From: an uncultured Anaerolineaceae bacterium
Lineage (GTDB): Bacteria > Chloroflexota > Anaerolineae > Anaerolineales > Anaerolineaceae
Direction: 5' to 3'
Length of the DNA stretch: 14,040 nucleotides
Assembly: GCA_937890875.1 (NCBI GenBank)
Contig: CALAEB010000303.1
Span: 1 to 14,040 of the forward strand
Each line of letters begins with the position of its first letter. The first letter of the stretch is position 1. The notes under the pieces are model-generated. The model was not told where the DNA came from. It was given only the letters and a program-made list of their open reading frames with translations, and ran no database searches. The position numbers were made by a program, and so were the translations under genes. This document shows, in pieces, positions 7,269 to 14,040 of the stretch.

Positions 7269-8033
7269 ATGGAAAATATTATTGCATGTGAAAATATCGT
7301 GAAAACCTTCGGCGAGGGCGCGGAAGCGTTTCGCGCTTTGGATGGCGTAAGCGTTGAAATCAGAGCGGGTGAATTTGTCGCTGTCATGGGGCCATCCGGC
7401 TCCGGCAAATCCACACTGATGTATGCGTTCAGCGGGATGGATGTCCCCAGTGATGGAAACGTATATTTTTCCGGCAAGGACTTGTCGGGATTGAAGGAGG
7501 AAACGCTGGCCGATATCCGCAGACGCAAAATGGGCTTCGTTTTTCAGCAGCCGACCATGTTGCGGAACCTGAACATTTTGGATAACATCATCCTGCCGGC
7601 ATTGCGTGAAAATCGCCGACAGGCCGCGCAGATCACAAAAAAAGCGCGGGATCTGATGTACAAAACGGGAATTCCCGGGCTTGAAAAGCGGGATATTACC
7701 CAGGTATCCGGCGGTCAACTCCAGCGGGCCGGCATCTGCCGCGCACTGATGAACAACCCGACGATCATTTTCGGCGACGAACCGACCGGCGCGCTCAACT
7801 CAAAAGCGGCCGACGAAATCATGGACATTTTGTCAGAAATCAACGCAGACGGGACTGCCGTGATGCTGGTAACGCATGATCCCAAGGTTGCGGCCAGAGC
7901 CGGACGGGTTTTGTTTATGCAGGATGGCAGAATTGTCAGTGCATTGCGCTTGGAAAAGTTTCGGAAAGAGGATATCGACAGCCGGACTCAAAAGATAAGC
8001 GACCGGATGCGTGAGGTGGAAGCGGTGATATGA
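7269..8033 (+). CDS. ABC transporter ATP-binding protein, MacB/LolD type
   Basis: This 254-residue nucleotide-binding domain has all motifs intact: Walker A GPSGSGKST (41-49), Q-loop in FVFQQPTMLRNLNI, signature VSGGQLQRAGICRAL, Walker B IIFGDEPTG with the catalytic Glu, D-loop ALNSKAAD, and the switch His in LVTHD. FQQP and the layout around GDEPTGALNS are typical of ATPases that partner FtsX-type permeases. AAAGGA lies about eight bases upstream of the ATG. It directly follows its permease and closes the operon. The C-terminal 30-40 residues beyond the core are charged and specific to this protein. It powers the two-module permease at the inner face of the membrane. Confidence 0.95.
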   Translation: MENIIACENIVKTFGEGAEAFRALDGVSVEIRAGEFVAVMGPSGSGKSTLMYAFSGMDVPSDGNVYFSGKDLSGLKEETLADIRRRKMGFVFQQPTMLRNLNILDNIILPALRENRRQAAQITKKARDLMYKTGIPGLEKRDITQVSGGQLQRAGICRALMNNPTIIFGDEPTGALNSKAADEIMDILSEINADGTAVMLVTHDPKVAARAGRVLFMQDGRIVSALRLEKFRKEDIDSRTQKISDRMREVEAVI

Positions 8034-8064
8034 GCTTTGAAGCATGCTTCCGACAAAAATATTA

Positions 8065-8070
8065 TATAAT
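8065..8070 (+). promoter_or_regulatory. Possible -10 box for pepF
   Basis: A perfect TATAAT lies 32 bases after the end of the ABC ATPase gene, followed by GGAGG (8079-8083). No good -35 box sits at 17 bases. A perfect 12-bp palindrome GAAGCATGCTTC (8039-8050) lies just upstream, roughly where a -35 or an activator site would be. There is no terminator between the efflux operon and pepF, so read-through is also possible. Confidence 0.35.
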
Positions 8071-8097
8071 TCGTTAACGGAGGCAAGCAAATTAACC

Positions 8098-9885
8098 ATG
8101 AAAACAATACAAACCGATCAAAAAAAATGGGATCTTTCCGATCTTTATGAGAACAGCAAAGCCAACTCCTTTTCAACGGACCGGAAAAAAGTTGAAACGC
8201 TCAGCACTGAATTTGAAACGTACCGTCCGCGGCTCAGCGCCGATATGGGCATTCAGGACTTCCGGGCCATCCTCGAAAAATATGAAGAAATTGTCACCCT
8301 TTCGCAGAACCTGGGCGCCTTCGTTGAGCTTTGGTTTTCAGAGGATACCCAAAATGCCGAAGCGATTGCCTGTTATGCACAAATTGAGTCACTGTTAACA
8401 GAAGCCGGCAACCGGACTCTTTTTTTCAATTTATGGTGGAAGTCACTGAGTCAACCGGAAGCGGACCGCTTCATTCAGGAAAGTCCGGGATACGCCTATT
8501 TTCTGGAATCCCTTCGCCTGTCAAAACCATACACGCTGGAAGAAAAATCCGAACAGATTATCAACATCAAAAATATGACCGGTTTCAGCGCTTTGACCAA
8601 TTTATATTCCAGCCTGACCAACCGCTATCAATTCAAACTGACCGTTGACGGGGAAGAGAAAAGCCTCACCCGAGACGGGTTAATGGTTTATGCGCGGAAT
8701 TCGGACGCGGAAATCAGAAAGCAGGCCTATCAGGAGCTTTACCGGGTTTATGGAGAAGACGGCACGATCCTGGGGCAGATTTATCAGAATATTGTGCGGG
8801 ATCATTCCTATGAAAACGTTCAGCTGCGCGGATATTCCTCCCCGATCGCGGTGATGAACCTCGCGAACAATATCCCGGATTCGGTGGTGGAGCTTCTGCT
8901 GGCAACCTGCGAGAAGAACAAAAGCTTGTTCCAGAAATACTTTAAGATTAAGAAACAGATTCTTGGGCTCGAAGTATTCAACCGCTACGACCTGTATGCG
9001 CCGACGATCCCCAGCACGAAAAAAGTGTCTTATGCCGAGGCGATTGAAACGGTGAATACGGCCTTTTCGGAATTTGACCCCCGTTTTGCGGAGTTGGCGA
9101 TGTCTGTGCTCGCGGCGGATCACGTCGACAGCGAAGTGCGGCACGGAAAGCGCGGCGGTGCGTTCTGCCTGACCGCAGGCCCGAAACTGACGCCCTGGGT
9201 CCTGCTGAACTATCAGGGACGGGCCTCCGATGTGTCGACGATGGCCCATGAACTTGGGCATGCTGTTCATTCCCTCAGTGCGGCAGACAAGAACATCTTC
9301 GAACAGCACGCCTGCCTCCCGCTGGCTGAAACGGCTTCCACCTTCGCGGAAATGGTCCTGGCAGACTACCTGCTGAAAAATGAGACGGACCCGGATGTCC
9401 GCCGCGACATTCTGATGGAGCAGATGGACGGCGATTACGCAACCATTCAACGGCAGGCTTATTTTGCTTTGTTTGAGAAAAAAGCACATGAAATGGTTCT
9501 TAACGGCGCAGACGTTGAATCGCTCAATCAAGCTTATATGGAAAACCTGCGCGATCAGTTTGGCGATGCGGTTTTTGTCAACGATGATTTCAAATGGGAA
9601 TGGGCCTCGATTCCGCACATCTATTCGACACCTTTTTATGTTTATGCTTATTCGTTCGGACAGCTGCTGGTATTGAGCCTGTACCGGAAATATAAAGAAG
9701 AAGGGAAGGCTTTCCTGCCGAAGTACTGGAAAATCATTTCCGCAGGCGGATCAAAATCACCGGAATCCATTTTGCAGGAAAGCGGATTCAACTTCCGTGA
9801 AGAATCTTTTTGGCAGGGCGGATTTGACGTTTTACAGGAAAGGATTGCATTCCTGGAAAAAAGTCTGCAGCAGGAGAAAAATTAG
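8098..9885 (+). CDS. pepF: Oligoendopeptidase F (M3 family zinc metallopeptidase)
   Basis: This protein of about 595 residues has the length and organisation of PepF. An N-terminal helical domain begins KKWDLSDLYEN, the standard M3B opening. The PepF_N-like middle is followed by the catalytic domain with the zinc motif AHELGHAVHS (His384, Glu385, His388) and a downstream Glu in LAETASTFAE at about 411 as the third ligand. The C-terminal IPHIYSTPFYVYAYSFGQLL stretch is also family-typical. There is no signal peptide, so it acts in the cytoplasm on oligopeptides of about 7-17 residues. ATG 8098 gives the natural family start, though GGAGG (8079-8083) is 14 bases away; an in-frame ATG at 8044 would lie upstream of the putative -10. 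It probably shares its mRNA with the nucleotidyltransferase gene that follows after nine bases. Confidence 0.94.
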   Translation: MKTIQTDQKKWDLSDLYENSKANSFSTDRKKVETLSTEFETYRPRLSADMGIQDFRAILEKYEEIVTLSQNLGAFVELWFSEDTQNAEAIACYAQIESLLTEAGNRTLFFNLWWKSLSQPEADRFIQESPGYAYFLESLRLSKPYTLEEKSEQIINIKNMTGFSALTNLYSSLTNRYQFKLTVDGEEKSLTRDGLMVYARNSDAEIRKQAYQELYRVYGEDGTILGQIYQNIVRDHSYENVQLRGYSSPIAVMNLANNIPDSVVELLLATCEKNKSLFQKYFKIKKQILGLEVFNRYDLYAPTIPSTKKVSYAEAIETVNTAFSEFDPRFAELAMSVLAADHVDSEVRHGKRGGAFCLTAGPKLTPWVLLNYQGRASDVSTMAHELGHAVHSLSAADKNIFEQHACLPLAETASTFAEMVLADYLLKNETDPDVRRDILMEQMDGDYATIQRQAYFALFEKKAHEMVLNGADVESLNQAYMENLRDQFGDAVFVNDDFKWEWASIPHIYSTPFYVYAYSFGQLLVLSLYRKYKEEGKAFLPKYWKIISAGGSKSPESILQESGFNFREESFWQGGFDVLQERIAFLEKSLQQEKN

Positions 9886-9894
9886 ATAAAACGT

Positions 9895-10923
9895 ATGGAA
9901 GTATCCAAAACACGGTTGCTCAACCTGACGAAAAATTTTATCGCGACCCGAATCCGGTCGGATATCAGCATTCAGTGTATTTATCTGACCGGATCCATGT
10001 TGGGAGAAACCCCTTTTCTGAACGGATCCACCGATGTTGATCTGGTATTTGTGCACGAAGGAGAAGAAACGCAATACCGCGAGATCATCAGCGTGTCACC
10101 GGAGATCACTTTTGATATCCATCATTTGAATCAAAGCACCTTTTCGCCTCCCCGCAAATTGCGGTTTGATCCGTGGATCGGATCTTCCATTTGCTTTGAC
10201 CCGGTCGTTCTGTTCGGAAAAGGACATTGGTTCGAATTTACGCAAGCGTCCATTGAGGCGAATTTTTTCCTTCCCGAAAATGTTTATCAGCGGGCATATC
10301 AATTCAATAATCAAGCCAGAAATGCGTGGATACAACTCCGGAATGAAACGAATCAAACTGAAAGCGCATATGCCCAACAATACGTCAAAATTCTTGAAGA
10401 TGCATCCAACGCGATCGCCTGCCTGCGCTTTCATCCGATGACAGACCGGACTTTCATGCAGAAATTCAGCGAGATAGCCAACGCTATTAATCACCCAGAA
10501 CTGCCCGGAGAATTATACGGGCTGATCCTGGGAGCAACCGATCCTGCGCCTTTCTTTGATTATTATTTCAACGCCTGGAAACATTACTTTGCATATTTAG
10601 GAAAAAGCCCGCTGGTCCGGAAATATCCGCAGTATGATTCGGACCGGCTGCTGTACTACACCAATCCAGTGGAGTTTTTCTGGAAAGACCATATTCCTTC
10701 GGCGCTGTGGATCATGCTGAAAACCTGGAGCCGGATAACCGACTGTCTTCAGCTGGACGGAAACGAGTTTTTCCACTCCTTTTGTTCAATTCTAGAAATA
10801 ACTCCGGATCACAAAAAGCAGCGGGCAAATCAAGTGGAGAATTATCTGAACGCAGTTGAGGCATGCCTGATCGGTTGGGGAAGGAGCCAGGGACTGGAAG
10901 ACAAGTCGGATGTCATTCTGTAA
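9895..10923 (+). CDS. Nucleotidyltransferase-fold protein
   Basis: In this 342-residue protein the N-terminal domain carries the polymerase-beta nucleotidyltransferase signature. Gly-Ser (33-34, in YLTGSMLGE) is followed by the metal-binding pair Asp47 and Asp49 in STDVDLVFVH. A third acidic residue, Asp74, lies in ITFDIHHL. All three carboxylates expected for activity are present. The remaining 250 residues are mainly helical, with no motif I recognise, as in aminoglycoside-nucleotidyltransferase-like proteins of unknown substrate. There is no membrane segment, so it is cytoplasmic. The RBS is weak: AGGAG lies 18 bases before the ATG, near the pepF stop, so translation may depend on coupling to pepF. 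An intrinsic terminator begins at its stop codon. The substrate is unknown. Confidence 0.8.
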   Translation: MEVSKTRLLNLTKNFIATRIRSDISIQCIYLTGSMLGETPFLNGSTDVDLVFVHEGEETQYREIISVSPEITFDIHHLNQSTFSPPRKLRFDPWIGSSICFDPVVLFGKGHWFEFTQASIEANFFLPENVYQRAYQFNNQARNAWIQLRNETNQTESAYAQQYVKILEDASNAIACLRFHPMTDRTFMQKFSEIANAINHPELPGELYGLILGATDPAPFFDYYFNAWKHYFAYLGKSPLVRKYPQYDSDRLLYYTNPVEFFWKDHIPSALWIMLKTWSRITDCLQLDGNEFFHSFCSILEITPDHKKQRANQVENYLNAVEACLIGWGRSQGLEDKSDVIL

Positions 10924-10959
10924 AAAAGTATCCACATTTTTTTGTGGATACTTTTTTTA
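10924..10959 (+). terminator. Intrinsic terminator of the pepF unit, built from head-to-head DnaA-like boxes
   Basis: AAAAGTATCCACA (10924-10936) and TGTGGATACTTTT (10943-10955) form a perfect 13-bp stem over a T6 loop, followed by more T. It starts directly after the stop codon at 10921-10923. Each arm contains GTATCCACA, one base away from the DnaA box TTATCCACA. Confidence 0.85.
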
Positions 10960-11123
10960 TGGTCTGTTGAAAACCGTTCTTTTTCAAAAAACTGCCCACT
11001 ATCCACAATTTATAAAAAATAAGCTTTTCTTTTCCACAACTGCTCAACAGAGAGATTTGTTTAAGCCTGGCCAAAAATACGAGGCGGTGGTTCTTTTCTG
11101 AATACTTTTCCACATTATCCACA
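10928..11123. promoter_or_regulatory. Cluster of six DnaA-box-like 9-mers (candidate origin or DnaA-binding locus)
   Basis: On the plus strand there are GTATCCACA (10928-10936), CTATCCACA (10999-11007), TTTTCCACA (11030-11038), TTTTCCACA (11106-11114) and a perfect TTATCCACA (11115-11123). On the minus strand there is GTATCCACA (10951-10943). The last two are directly adjacent and are followed by GGG and AT-rich DNA; a second AT-rich stretch lies at 11006-11033. Nearly all the interval from 10924 to 11204 lacks a gene. A dense set of same-strand boxes next to AT-rich DNA is the anatomy of a bacterial origin. However, dnaA and dnaN are not in the window, and the flanking genes (pepF unit and ferredoxin) both run towards this region, which is unusual for an origin. 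A DnaA-titrating or regulatory site is an alternative. Confidence 0.6.
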
Positions 11124-11204
11124 GGGTATACTATGAAGAAGAAAGCTATTAATCAAACCTGTATTTTATATCAAATCAACATTGGACGTCCATGGAACGA
11201 ATAT

Positions 11205-11247
11205 AAAAAAGGAGGACCGTTATAAAAAATAACAGCCCTCCTTTTTT
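11205..11247. terminator. Bidirectional intrinsic terminator
   Basis: AAAAAAGGAGG (11205-11215) pairs with CCTCCTTTTTT (11237-11247), and GTTAT (11219-11223) pairs with ATAAC (11229-11233) above a small internal loop. Both strands end in six T. It lies 16 bases beyond the ferredoxin stop on the minus strand and faces the pepF unit on the other side, so it probably serves mainly the ferredoxin gene. Confidence 0.82.
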
Positions 11248-11262
11248 GTGAATCGCCAGGAA

Positions 11263-11436
11263 TCAGGCCTGGACCGGTGCGCCGACCGGGCAAACATTCG
11301 CACAGTTGCCACAATCGATACACAAATCCGGGTTGATTTCCATATAGCCATCTGCCTCTGTGATTGCCTCAACAGGGCATTCAGATGCACAAGCACCACA
11401 ATTAATACATTCTTCTGCAATAATTTTGTACGCCAT
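11263..11436 (-). CDS. 2[4Fe-4S] ferredoxin, clostridial type
   Basis: This 57-residue protein starts MAYKIIAEEC. It has two complete cluster motifs, Cys10-x2-Cys13-x2-Cys16-x3-Cys20-Pro and Cys39-x2-Cys42-x2-Cys45-x3-Cys49-Pro. The gene is short but unmistakable; a longer open frame in another register of the same strand is only its shadow. Such ferredoxins are soluble low-potential electron carriers for pyruvate:ferredoxin oxidoreductase, hydrogenases and similar anaerobic enzymes. An AGGAG motif (11449-11453) lies twelve bases upstream, with a good promoter before it and a strong terminator after it, so it is monocistronic. It points to an anaerobic lifestyle. Confidence 0.95.
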   Translation of the reverse strand: MAYKIIAEECINCGACASECPVEAITEADGYMEINPDLCIDCGNCANVCPVGAPVQA

Positions 11437-11478
11437 AGCTTATTCTTACTCCTCTGAAAGATAGAATTTACTGTAAAA

Positions 11479-11507
11479 AGCATATCACAAATGGGTCCAC
11501 CTGACAA
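11479..11507 (-). promoter_or_regulatory. Promoter of the ferredoxin gene
   Basis: On the minus strand TTGTCA (11507-11502) is followed by a 17-base spacer and TATGCT (11484-11479). The distance to the ferredoxin ATG is about 42 bases. Confidence 0.6.
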
Positions 11508-11673
11508 TATTTCCGGGCGGGCAGCAGAAATCCGAACTGAAGTCTGAGCAGTCTTTTATTTCAATTAAAAAATGCCGTGCATTGATTTCCTTTCCAGATC
11601 TTAATCGGTATCTATATTCGTAAAAGTTGTTTTGTTCTGTCCCATTGATTTCTTAACTTCTACAAGAAAAATA

Positions 11674-11709
11674 AAGACCATCCATTTATGACAAATTTTG
11701 GATGATCTT
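11674..11709 (-). terminator. Intrinsic terminator of the peptidyl-prolyl isomerase gene
   Basis: The arms 11700-11709 and 11674-11683 form a 10-bp stem that is fully paired, with one G-U, only in the minus-strand RNA. TATTTTTCTTG follows. The plus-strand RNA would have an A-C mismatch. The remaining DNA between the ferredoxin promoter and this hairpin (11508-11673) shows nothing I can name. Confidence 0.7.
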
Positions 11710-11763
11710 CATTTCTGAAATGTGGGATGAACGATAAAAATCTGAAAATGTTCTGAATCCAAT

Positions 11764-12273
11764 TCAGTTCGCAATAATTTTGACTGTGATTAATTTTCCT
11801 GCAGGTGTGCTAAAACGTGGATCTCGGACCGGTATCTTTAAAACATTTTCAAAACCCGAGGTGACTTCACCAAATACGGTGTGTTTTCCATCAAGCCATG
11901 GTGTGGGCACGTGTGTAATAAAGAATTGAGATCCGTTGGTGTTGGGACCAGCGTTTGCCATTGAGAGAATGCCCGGTTTTGAGTGCTTTAAATCTTTATG
12001 GAATTCATCTTTGAATTGGTATCCCGGACCTCCGCTTCCTGTTCCGGTAGGATCTCCGCCTTGGGCCATAAAGTCCTGGATGACCCGATGAAAAATTGTG
12101 TCGTTATAAAAGCCTTCATTCGCAAGGAAAACAAAGTTATTTACTGTGTTGGGCACTTCCGCCGCAAAAAGTTTCACTTCAAAATTCCCGGCATCCGTTT
12201 CAAAAAGGGCTGTATAACTCTTTTTTAGATCCAAGGTAAAATCCGGTTTCTGGTTCCATGTTTTGCTTGTCAT
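11764..12273 (-). CDS. Cyclophilin-type peptidyl-prolyl cis-trans isomerase
   Basis: This 169-residue protein has a complete cyclophilin core: [20 protein letters not shown], the catalytic FHRVI (Arg63), [36 protein letters not shown] and [12 protein letters not shown] with the binding-pocket Trp126 and His131. It lacks a signal peptide or lipobox, so it is a cytoplasmic folding catalyst that accelerates proline isomerisation. ATG 12273 is chosen because AAAGGA sits six bases upstream; the in-frame ATG at 12288 would overlap that RBS. The gene is divergent from the ABC-F gene, and the intergenic region between them holds the parS site. A terminator lies about 55 bases after its stop. Confidence 0.95.
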   Translation of the reverse strand: MTSKTWNQKPDFTLDLKKSYTALFETDAGNFEVKLFAAEVPNTVNNFVFLANEGFYNDTIFHRVIQDFMAQGGDPTGTGSGGPGYQFKDEFHKDLKHSKPGILSMANAGPNTNGSQFFITHVPTPWLDGKHTVFGEVTSGFENVLKIPVRDPRFSTPAGKLITVKIIAN

Positions 12274-12313
12274 AAACAATCCTTTCAATTTTTTTCGCAG
12301 TTTTCCCGTCTTG

Positions 12314-12331
12314 ATGTTTCACGTGAAACAT
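12314..12331. promoter_or_regulatory. parS: Perfect parS centromere site (ParB/Spo0J binding)
   Basis: ATGTTTCACGTGAAACAT is an 18-bp perfect palindrome whose 16-bp core TGTTTCACGTGAAACA is the universal chromosomal parS consensus, with no mismatch. It lies in the divergent intergenic space between the isomerase and the ABC-F gene. ParB loads here, spreads as a CTP clamp and recruits SMC for origin segregation. In most bacteria parS sites lie in the origin-proximal part of the chromosome. Neither parA nor parB is in the window. Confidence 0.93.
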
Positions 12332-12338
12332 TTCAAGG

Positions 12339-12347
12339 TGGTATACT
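12339..12347 (+). promoter_or_regulatory. Extended -10 promoter for the ABC-F gene, next to parS
   Basis: TGG followed by TATACT (12342-12347) fits an extended -10 element, 24 bases before the ATG at 12371. A -35 contact at the usual distance would fall at 12319-12324, inside parS. ParB binding could thus interfere with transcription of this gene. Confidence 0.5.
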
Positions 12348-12370
12348 ACGGTAGGAAAATTATAACTGCT

Positions 12371-13411
12371 ATGTCACTGATAACAGCGAATAACATTTCA
12401 AAATCTTTTGGGGATGACGATATCTTTTCCAGTGTGTCGCTGTCCGTTCCGCAAAAAGCCCGAATCGGTTTTGTCGGCCCGAACGGCAGTGGAAAAACAA
12501 CCTTGCTTCGGATCCTGCTCGGTTATGAGACGGTTGATTCCGGCACTGTTCAAAGAGCCAAAAATTTGCAGATTGGTTATCTTCCGCAACAGCTCCGGAT
12601 CGAATTTTCACGTACGCCGAAAGAAGAATGCTTGTCTGTATTTTCCGATCTTTATCTGATCCAGGAAAAAATGATCTCGCTGGAGAATAAAATGGGGACA
12701 GATCCGGATCCGGAAGCGCTTTTGGCTGAATATGGAAAACTGCAGGACCTTTTTGAGGAAAAGGGCGGCTATCAATTTGAAACTAAAGTAAAACAGGTGC
12801 TGGAAGGGCTTGGACTCAAAAACGGAGAAGAGAACCGGCCCTGGCAGCAATTATCCGGCGGTCAACGGACGCGGGCTTATCTTGCGAAAGTGCTGTTGTC
12901 TGATCCCGATCTGCTGTTCCTGGATGAACCGACAAACCATCTGGATATTTATGCGATTGAATGGCTGGAAGCCTTTCTGAAGGATTTTAACGGCGCTGTG
13001 CTGATGGTTTCTCATGACCGGTATTTCCTTGATCAAACGGTGAATACGATCTGGGACCTATCGCCGGTTTTTGAAATCTATCATGGAAACTACAGCGCTT
13101 ATCTGATGCAAAGGGAAGCCCGGTATGAAAGGCAGCTCGCCGAGTTTGAAGCGCAGCAGGCCTTTATCGAAAAGGAAGAGTCCTATATCCGGAAAAACAT
13201 TGAAGGCCAAAATACCCGGCAGGCTCAAGGAAGAAGGACCCGCCTTGAACGAATGCTGCGGGAATCGAAAATTACTAAACCGCGGAAAGAAAAAACGTTC
13301 CATTTGCGGCTGAAGCGCGCTCCGGCGATCAGGTTCTGCGGACGAAAGATGTCCGGATCGGTTACCAGGATGACAAAAAAACGCTGTTTACACTGCCGGA
13401 TATCCGCTTAA
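12371..13411 (+). pseudogene. ABC-F family ATPase, 5' part (frameshifted gene)
   Basis: This encodes the first ATPase domain of an ABC-F protein (Uup/EttA/antibiotic-protection class): Walker A GPNGSGKTT at about 36-44, signature LSGGQRTRAYLAKVLL, Walker B DLLFLDEPTNHLD and SHDRYFLD. The interdomain linker follows, with YERQLAEFEAQQAFIEKEES and an Arg-rich RQAQGRRTRLERM stretch. There are no membrane segments, so it would work on ribosomes. After TFHLRLK (about 13310-13315) the frame leaves the family and ends at 13411, while the second ATPase domain continues in another frame. A single missing G (AAGGCG read as AAGCG) explains it. The start at 12371 is chosen by homology; in-frame codons further upstream merely translate parS. 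The RBS is weak (AGGAA, about 13 bases away). Unless the break is a sequence error, only a half-protein is made. Confidence 0.88.
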
Positions 13412-14040
13412 CCCGTGGTGAATGCGCCGCGGTGATCGGACCGAATGGTGGCGGGAAAACAACCCTGATCAAAACGATCCTGGGGCAGCTGCCGCCGCTG
13501 TCCGGAGAAGTTACACTTGGCGCGAATTTAAAAATCGGTTATTTTGCCCAGGCACACGAGGGATTAAATCCGGATTCCACTCTGATCGATGAGATCAGTG
13601 CGGTTGCACCGGCCATGCTGCCTGCGGACATCCGGAATTATCTGGCCCGATTCCATTTTACCGGTGACGACGTGTATAAAACGGTGCGTGTTTTGTCCGG
13701 AGGTGAACGGGGACGGCTCGCGCTGGCTGTGCTGGGATTGCAGGGCGCAAATCTTTTGCTGCTGGATGAACCGATGAATCATCTGGATATTGGATCCCAG
13801 GAAGGGCTCCAGGCGGTGCTGAAAGACTTTAGCGGTACAATCATATTGGTGTCTCATGATCGCTTTTTGATCGATGGCATCGCTACCCAGATCTGGGAAG
13901 TAATTCCTGAACGAAAAGAGATGGTTTTTTATCCGGGAACTTACAGCCAGTATAAAGAATGGAAAAAAAACGTCAATGGGCCATCGGATTTAAAAAAAGA
14001 CAAAATCATCTCACAGCCTGCCAAAAATGATGACTCTGAG
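13315..14040 (+). pseudogene. ABC-F family ATPase, 3' part (other frame, truncated by window end)
   Basis: Starting at ARSGDQVLRTKDVRIGY, this frame carries the second ATPase domain of the gene that begins at 12371. It has Walker A GPNGGGKTT, KIGYFAQAHEGLNPDSTLID, signature LSGGERGRLALAVLGL, Walker B NLLLLDEPMNHLD (Met where Thr is usual) and SHDRFLID. A charged, Lys-rich C-terminal extension begins at about YKEWKKN and is still open at the last base. No RBS or natural start precedes it; the first possible internal start, GTG 13432, would cut into the domain. Read together with the 5' part, it restores a normal two-domain ABC-F protein. Confidence 0.88.

Noticed and set aside
8039..8050. Perfect palindrome GAAGCATGCTTC before pepF
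   Set aside because: Only 12 bp, not clearly placed against a promoter, and 12-bp palindromes occur by chance; noted only under the pepF promoter entry.
8373..8381. Lone TTATGCACA, a DnaA-box variant
   Set aside because: Single copy inside pepF coding sequence, far from the cluster; expected by chance.
8680..9618. 312-codon minus-strand ORF opposite pepF
   Set aside because: It is antisense to a well-conserved metallopeptidase with no family motifs or RBS; a long shadow due to codon bias.
11220..11507. 95-codon minus-strand ORF over the ferredoxin region
   Set aside because: It is a shadow in another frame. The ferredoxin frame has eight correctly spaced cysteines, an RBS and flanking promoter and terminator.
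12263..12370. N-terminal extension of the ABC-F protein containing MFHVKHF
   Set aside because: It is the translation of the parS palindrome in the intergenic region. Family homology begins at MSLITANNISKSFG (12371).

Overview
The window reads as chromosomal DNA of a mid-GC, probably anaerobic, non-proteobacterial bacterium. The clues are a clostridial-type 2[4Fe-4S] ferredoxin, PepF, an ABC-F ATPase, strong purine-rich ribosome binding sites and a canonical parS site. I cannot separate Bacillota from Chloroflexota from the sequence alone. No rRNA, tRNA, CRISPR array, transposase or integrase is visible.

Left part (1-3000), accessory and decaying: the 3' tail of an unknown gene and its terminator come first. 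Next is an autoregulated TetR gene whose perfect 14-bp inverted repeat overlaps its own promoter. It is followed by a DUF2087 protein and, through an ATGA overlap, the remnant of an alpha/beta hydrolase that has an internal deletion and a frameshift. On the minus strand lies a RelB/DinJ-type antitoxin with a YafQ-type toxin. A one-base deletion has moved the toxin out of frame just before its conserved C-terminal GTHSDLF block, so it now reads through its own terminator.

Middle part (2950-8035), an efflux operon: a second TetR gene has a clear promoter and a 23-bp operator. It is translationally coupled to an MFS drug-efflux protein, a two-module FtsX/MacB-type ABC permease and that permease's ATPase. 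All four are tightly packed or overlapping, so one repressor probably controls two energetically different exporters.

Right part (8060-14040), housekeeping-like: oligoendopeptidase F and a nucleotidyltransferase-fold protein end at an intrinsic terminator. A gene-free stretch of about 340 bp then holds six DnaA-box-like 9-mers, including a perfect TTATCCACA in tandem with TTTTCCACA. On the minus strand follow a 57-residue ferredoxin and a cyclophilin-type peptidyl-prolyl isomerase. A perfect parS (TGTTTCACGTGAAACA) lies between the isomerase and the ABC-F gene, within that gene's apparent promoter. The ABC-F gene is split by a one-base deletion in the linker between its two ATPase domains and runs off the window.

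The most notable point is the pairing, within 1.4 kb, of a DnaA-box cluster and a consensus parS with no dnaA, parA or parB in view. This suggests an origin-proximal region or a DnaA-binding regulatory locus. The second theme is gene disruption: three genes carry single-base-scale frameshifts, which are either real decay or sequence errors.
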